Source: Gillisella vitis
GTDB taxonomy: Bacteria; Pseudomonadota; Alphaproteobacteria; Rhizobiales; Rhizobiaceae
Direction: 5' to 3'
Assembly: GCA_009744235.1 (NCBI GenBank)
Contig: WPHV01000007.1
Coordinates: 186,001-250,000, forward strand
Length of the DNA stretch: 64,000 nt
Shown: piece after piece, positions 61,765 to 64,000 of the stretch
Layout of the letters: every line of letters starts with the position of its first letter
Numbering within the stretch: position 1 is the first letter of the stretch
The notes under the pieces: model-generated
Told to the model about the DNA's origin: nothing
Database searches by the model: none
The model's input: the letters and a program-made list of their open reading frames with translations, nothing else
Program-made: the position numbers and the translations under genes

Positions 61765-62778
61765 GTGACTGATTTCCGCAAACCGCCAACCATGGCCGAC
61801 ATTGCCCGCGTCACGGGAGTGTCGCCGATGACGGTGTCGCGGGCCTTCAAGACCGATAGCCTGATCAGCAAGGAAACCCGCGATGCCATTCTGCAAGCGG
61901 CAGAAGATCTCGGCTATGTATTCGATTCCACTGCCTCCAATCTGAGATCGCAGCGCTCGGATTTTGTTGCGGTCACCATTCCCTCGATCAACAATGCCAA
62001 TTTTGCCGATACGGTTGGCGGTCTCTCGGAAACTCTCGCCACCCGGAAGATGCAAATCCTGCTTGGTTATACCAATTACGATATGCAGGAAGAGGAGCGG
62101 CTGATCGAGCAATTGCTGCGCCGCAAGCCGCAAGCCATTGTAGTGACCGGTGGCAAGCATACGCCCCGCGCCCGCAAATTGCTCGCCAATGCCCATATTC
62201 CAGTGATCGAAACCTGGGATGTCCCCTCCGAGCCGATTGGTCACTATGTCGGCTTTTCCAATGCCGGTGCGGTTTGCGCCATGGTCGATCATTTCGTTGC
62301 CGTCGGCTATCGGCGACTGGCCTTCATCGGCGGGGATGTCGGGCGTGACACACGCGGTAGCGATCGCCGCAATGGGTTTATTGCCGCAATGAACCGCCAC
62401 GGGCTGGATGCATCGCGGTTGATCGCCGCTGGTCCGCCGCCGATCTCGATGCGCGAAGGGGCGAATGCGATGACGCGGCTGCTGGAAACCCTGCCGGATA
62501 CTGAAGCGGTGATTTGTGTATCCGACCTGTCGGCATTCGGCGCTTTGACGGAATGTCAGCGGCGCGGCATCGCCGTGCCAGAGGGGATCGCTATTGCCGG
62601 GTTCGGCAATTATGAAATCGGTGCGATTTCCGTGCCGACGATTACTACGATCAATGCCTTTTCCCGTGACATTGGCGAAAAGGCGGCGCGGCTGATCCTG
62701 GATCTGCTGGACGGGCGGCCATTGGCGGGAAACATCACCATCACGCCTGAACTCATCCTGCGTGACAGCAGTTTGTGA
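61765..62778 (+). CDS. LacI-family regulator (GntR/IdnR-like)
   Basis: A 337-aa LacI-type repressor. HTH: TMADIARVTGVSPMTVSRAFKTDSLISKETRDAILQAAEDLGYV, then a periplasmic-binding-like ligand domain. GTG start. Its position beside the gluconate operon and the operator-like palindrome upstream of idnO suggest it senses gluconate or 6-phosphogluconate. A strong terminator follows. Confidence 0.93.
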   Translation: MTDFRKPPTMADIARVTGVSPMTVSRAFKTDSLISKETRDAILQAAEDLGYVFDSTASNLRSQRSDFVAVTIPSINNANFADTVGGLSETLATRKMQILLGYTNYDMQEEERLIEQLLRRKPQAIVVTGGKHTPRARKLLANAHIPVIETWDVPSEPIGHYVGFSNAGAVCAMVDHFVAVGYRRLAFIGGDVGRDTRGSDRRNGFIAAMNRHGLDASRLIAAGPPPISMREGANAMTRLLETLPDTEAVICVSDLSAFGALTECQRRGIAVPEGIAIAGFGNYEIGAISVPTITTINAFSRDIGEKAARLILDLLDGRPLAGNITITPELILRDSSL

Positions 62779-62785
62779 TGGTAAA

Positions 62786-62819
62786 GCCATGCGCCGGTGA
62801 AGGCGCATGGCGTGTTTTT
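62786..62819 (+). terminator. Intrinsic terminator after the LacI-family gene
   Basis: Perfect arms GCCATGCGCC (62786-62795) and GGCGCATGGC (62802-62811) with loop GGTGAA, followed by GTGTTTTT. It lies 8 bases after the regulator stop and 5 bases before the convergent gene's stop codon. Confidence 0.93.
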
Positions 62820-62823
62820 CAGC

Positions 62824-63918
62824 TCATTTGCTCCAGATCTTCTTATAGGCGTCCCGATAGCCATTGTCGGGATCGAAGCTGTTTTTCGGTCCGCCATCGA
62901 ATTCGACATTGTCGGCGGTTACCACATGCAGCGGTGACATATAGCCGGACCATTTTTCGCCGTTGAGGGCGCGGTTCAGCTCATCCACCAATTGCCAGCC
63001 TTGCAGGTTCAAGGGTTCGGCCACTGTAACCTTTTGGTACTGACCGGCGCGGATGCGCTGATAGGCGGATTCGGAGCCATCCCCTGCGGCAACATTGATC
63101 GGCGCATCGGTTCCCCCCTTCCCTGCCGAGGCGAGCGATGGCCCCATGAAGTCGAAGTATAGGTCGTTGATGGCCAGCGAATGGGTCCAGCTGTCGCCGT
63201 ATTTCTGCAACAGCGAGGTGGTCAGCTGCGGCATGCGCTGCGAAGTTTCGGCAATCGGCGTATCGACATAGGCCAGAACCTTGCCGCCCAGCCGCTCGAT
63301 TTCGGCCTTCATCTTGTCAGCCTTGGCGATGGCGATCGCATAGGTCGAGTCGGTAAATATGATGACGCCCGGCTTGCCCTTGGCATCGACATAGGCCCAG
63401 TTGGCGGCAGCTTTCGACACTTCCATGGCGTCAGTGCTGATATTGGCGAAAAGGCCGTTCTTTTCGTCCGGACCAATGGTTGGGCCAGCATGCCAGGCGA
63501 CCAGCGGGACTTTGTTGGCTTTCGCCTGTTCCAGCGCCGGTGCCTGTTCTACAGCATCGAAACCGTCGATAATGATGGCGTCCGGTTTCAAGGCCATTGC
63601 CTGACCGAAGGCTGCGGTGCGGCCGCCAATCGAGCCTGCGCCATCCAGCACCTTGACCTTCCAGCCGATGGCCTTTGCAGCTTCCTCGACGCCATTGCTG
63701 ACACCCAGGATACCACCGTTTTTCAGATCGCCGGCGAGAACAACGATGGTTTTTCCCGGTTGTGGTTTCGGCGCGCTTTTCGGTCCGTCCCAAGTCGTGA
63801 CCTTGCTCGCATATTTATCGACCACGGCCTTGGCTTCTGCCATCGGATCGGCCCAGGCATTGCCCGCCGTGAGCAGGATCAAGGCGCCGGTTGCTTGCAG
63901 GATATGTCTGCGTTTCAT
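62824..63918 (-). CDS. Sugar-type ABC transporter substrate-binding protein
   Basis: A 364-aa periplasmic binding protein of the RbsB/LacI-like fold. Signal peptide MKRRHILQATGALILLTAGNAWA. Mature part KTIVVLAGDLKNGGILGVSNGVEEAAKAIGWKVKVLDGAGSIGGRTAAFGQAMALKPDAIIIDGFD and SLAINDLYFDFMGPSLA. ATG 63918 follows GGAGGA with 7 bases; 63924 is too close. Likely brings a sugar or sugar acid to a transporter not in this window. Confidence 0.88.
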   Translation of the reverse strand: MKRRHILQATGALILLTAGNAWADPMAEAKAVVDKYASKVTTWDGPKSAPKPQPGKTIVVLAGDLKNGGILGVSNGVEEAAKAIGWKVKVLDGAGSIGGRTAAFGQAMALKPDAIIIDGFDAVEQAPALEQAKANKVPLVAWHAGPTIGPDEKNGLFANISTDAMEVSKAAANWAYVDAKGKPGVIIFTDSTYAIAIAKADKMKAEIERLGGKVLAYVDTPIAETSQRMPQLTTSLLQKYGDSWTHSLAINDLYFDFMGPSLASAGKGGTDAPINVAAGDGSESAYQRIRAGQYQKVTVAEPLNLQGWQLVDELNRALNGEKWSGYMSPLHVVTADNVEFDGGPKNSFDPDNGYRDAYKKIWSK

Positions 63919-64000
63919 GTCCATTCCTCCCTCTGGAAATTACTGAACTGGATGCTATTATTGTTGTTTAGGTTGAGGCGTGCTGGTTGGTGCCATGCGA

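Noticed and set aside
61105..62808. Long minus-strand open frame of 567 codons
   Set aside because: Antisense to the clearly coding dehydrogenase, small protein and LacI-family genes; no motifs, typical GC-rich shadow frame.

Overview
The window looks like a large repABC replicon (megaplasmid, chromid or second chromosome) of a Rhizobiaceae member of the Agrobacterium/Allorhizobium/Rhizobium group. The evidence is a repA-repB-repC cassette with a candidate counter-transcribed RNA, genes typical of the family (AttH-like protein, ExoD, the alphaproteobacterial F1-ATPase zeta inhibitor), many small metabolic and ABC-transport operons, and moderate-to-high GC. Taxonomy is inferred from gene content only.

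Left backbone (1-13337). An FtsX-type permease cut by the window edge is followed by an AttH/CrtC-like protein, then eutBC (ethanolamine ammonia-lyase, no microcompartment genes beside it). The replication/partition cassette repABC follows (4.95-9.56 kb), with an unusually long, repeat-bearing gap of about 1.05 kb between repB and repC. Next comes a trio equivalent to E. coli ybhO (clsB), ybhN and ybhP.

Mobile island (13338-39973). A complete 26.6-kb Tn7/Tn5053-like transposon can be delimited to the base. It has 28-bp terminal inverted repeats (26/28 identical) beginning TGAGC, a 5-bp target duplication GAAAT on both sides, and internal TTGGACT-type repeats that look like transposase-binding sites (three at exactly 21-bp spacing on the left). 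The right arm carries a small ORF and tnsA-tnsB-tnsC-tniQ. The cargo, from left to right, is: two small unknown genes; a minus-strand block holding a complete Druantia type II-like defence locus (druM cytosine methylase, druF, druG, druE), followed downstream by a TnsA-fold protein and a soluble AAA+/M41 protease; a small secreted protein; a plus-strand three-gene operon (TIGR04255-like, HTH protein, unknown); and a small RNase H. The element interrupted an imperfect palindrome in an intergenic region.

Right backbone (40.0-64 kb). It holds ureidoglycine aminohydrolase; a zeta-inhibitor/ExoD pair; an Lrp-regulated polar amino-acid ABC transporter ending in a homocysteine S-methyltransferase (possibly S-methylmethionine use); a B12-riboswitch-led BtuDFC-type transporter; an M20 amidohydrolase; glgA translationally coupled to two small genes; stress-type small proteins; an SBF-like symporter; and an idonate/gluconate catabolic region (idnD, 2-hydroxyacid dehydrogenase, divergent idnO-gntK-dehydrogenase-monooxygenase-like operon, LacI-family regulator with a perfect 16-bp operator-like palindrome, and a sugar-binding protein).

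All identifications come from reading motifs and gene order in the sequence. No database search was run.
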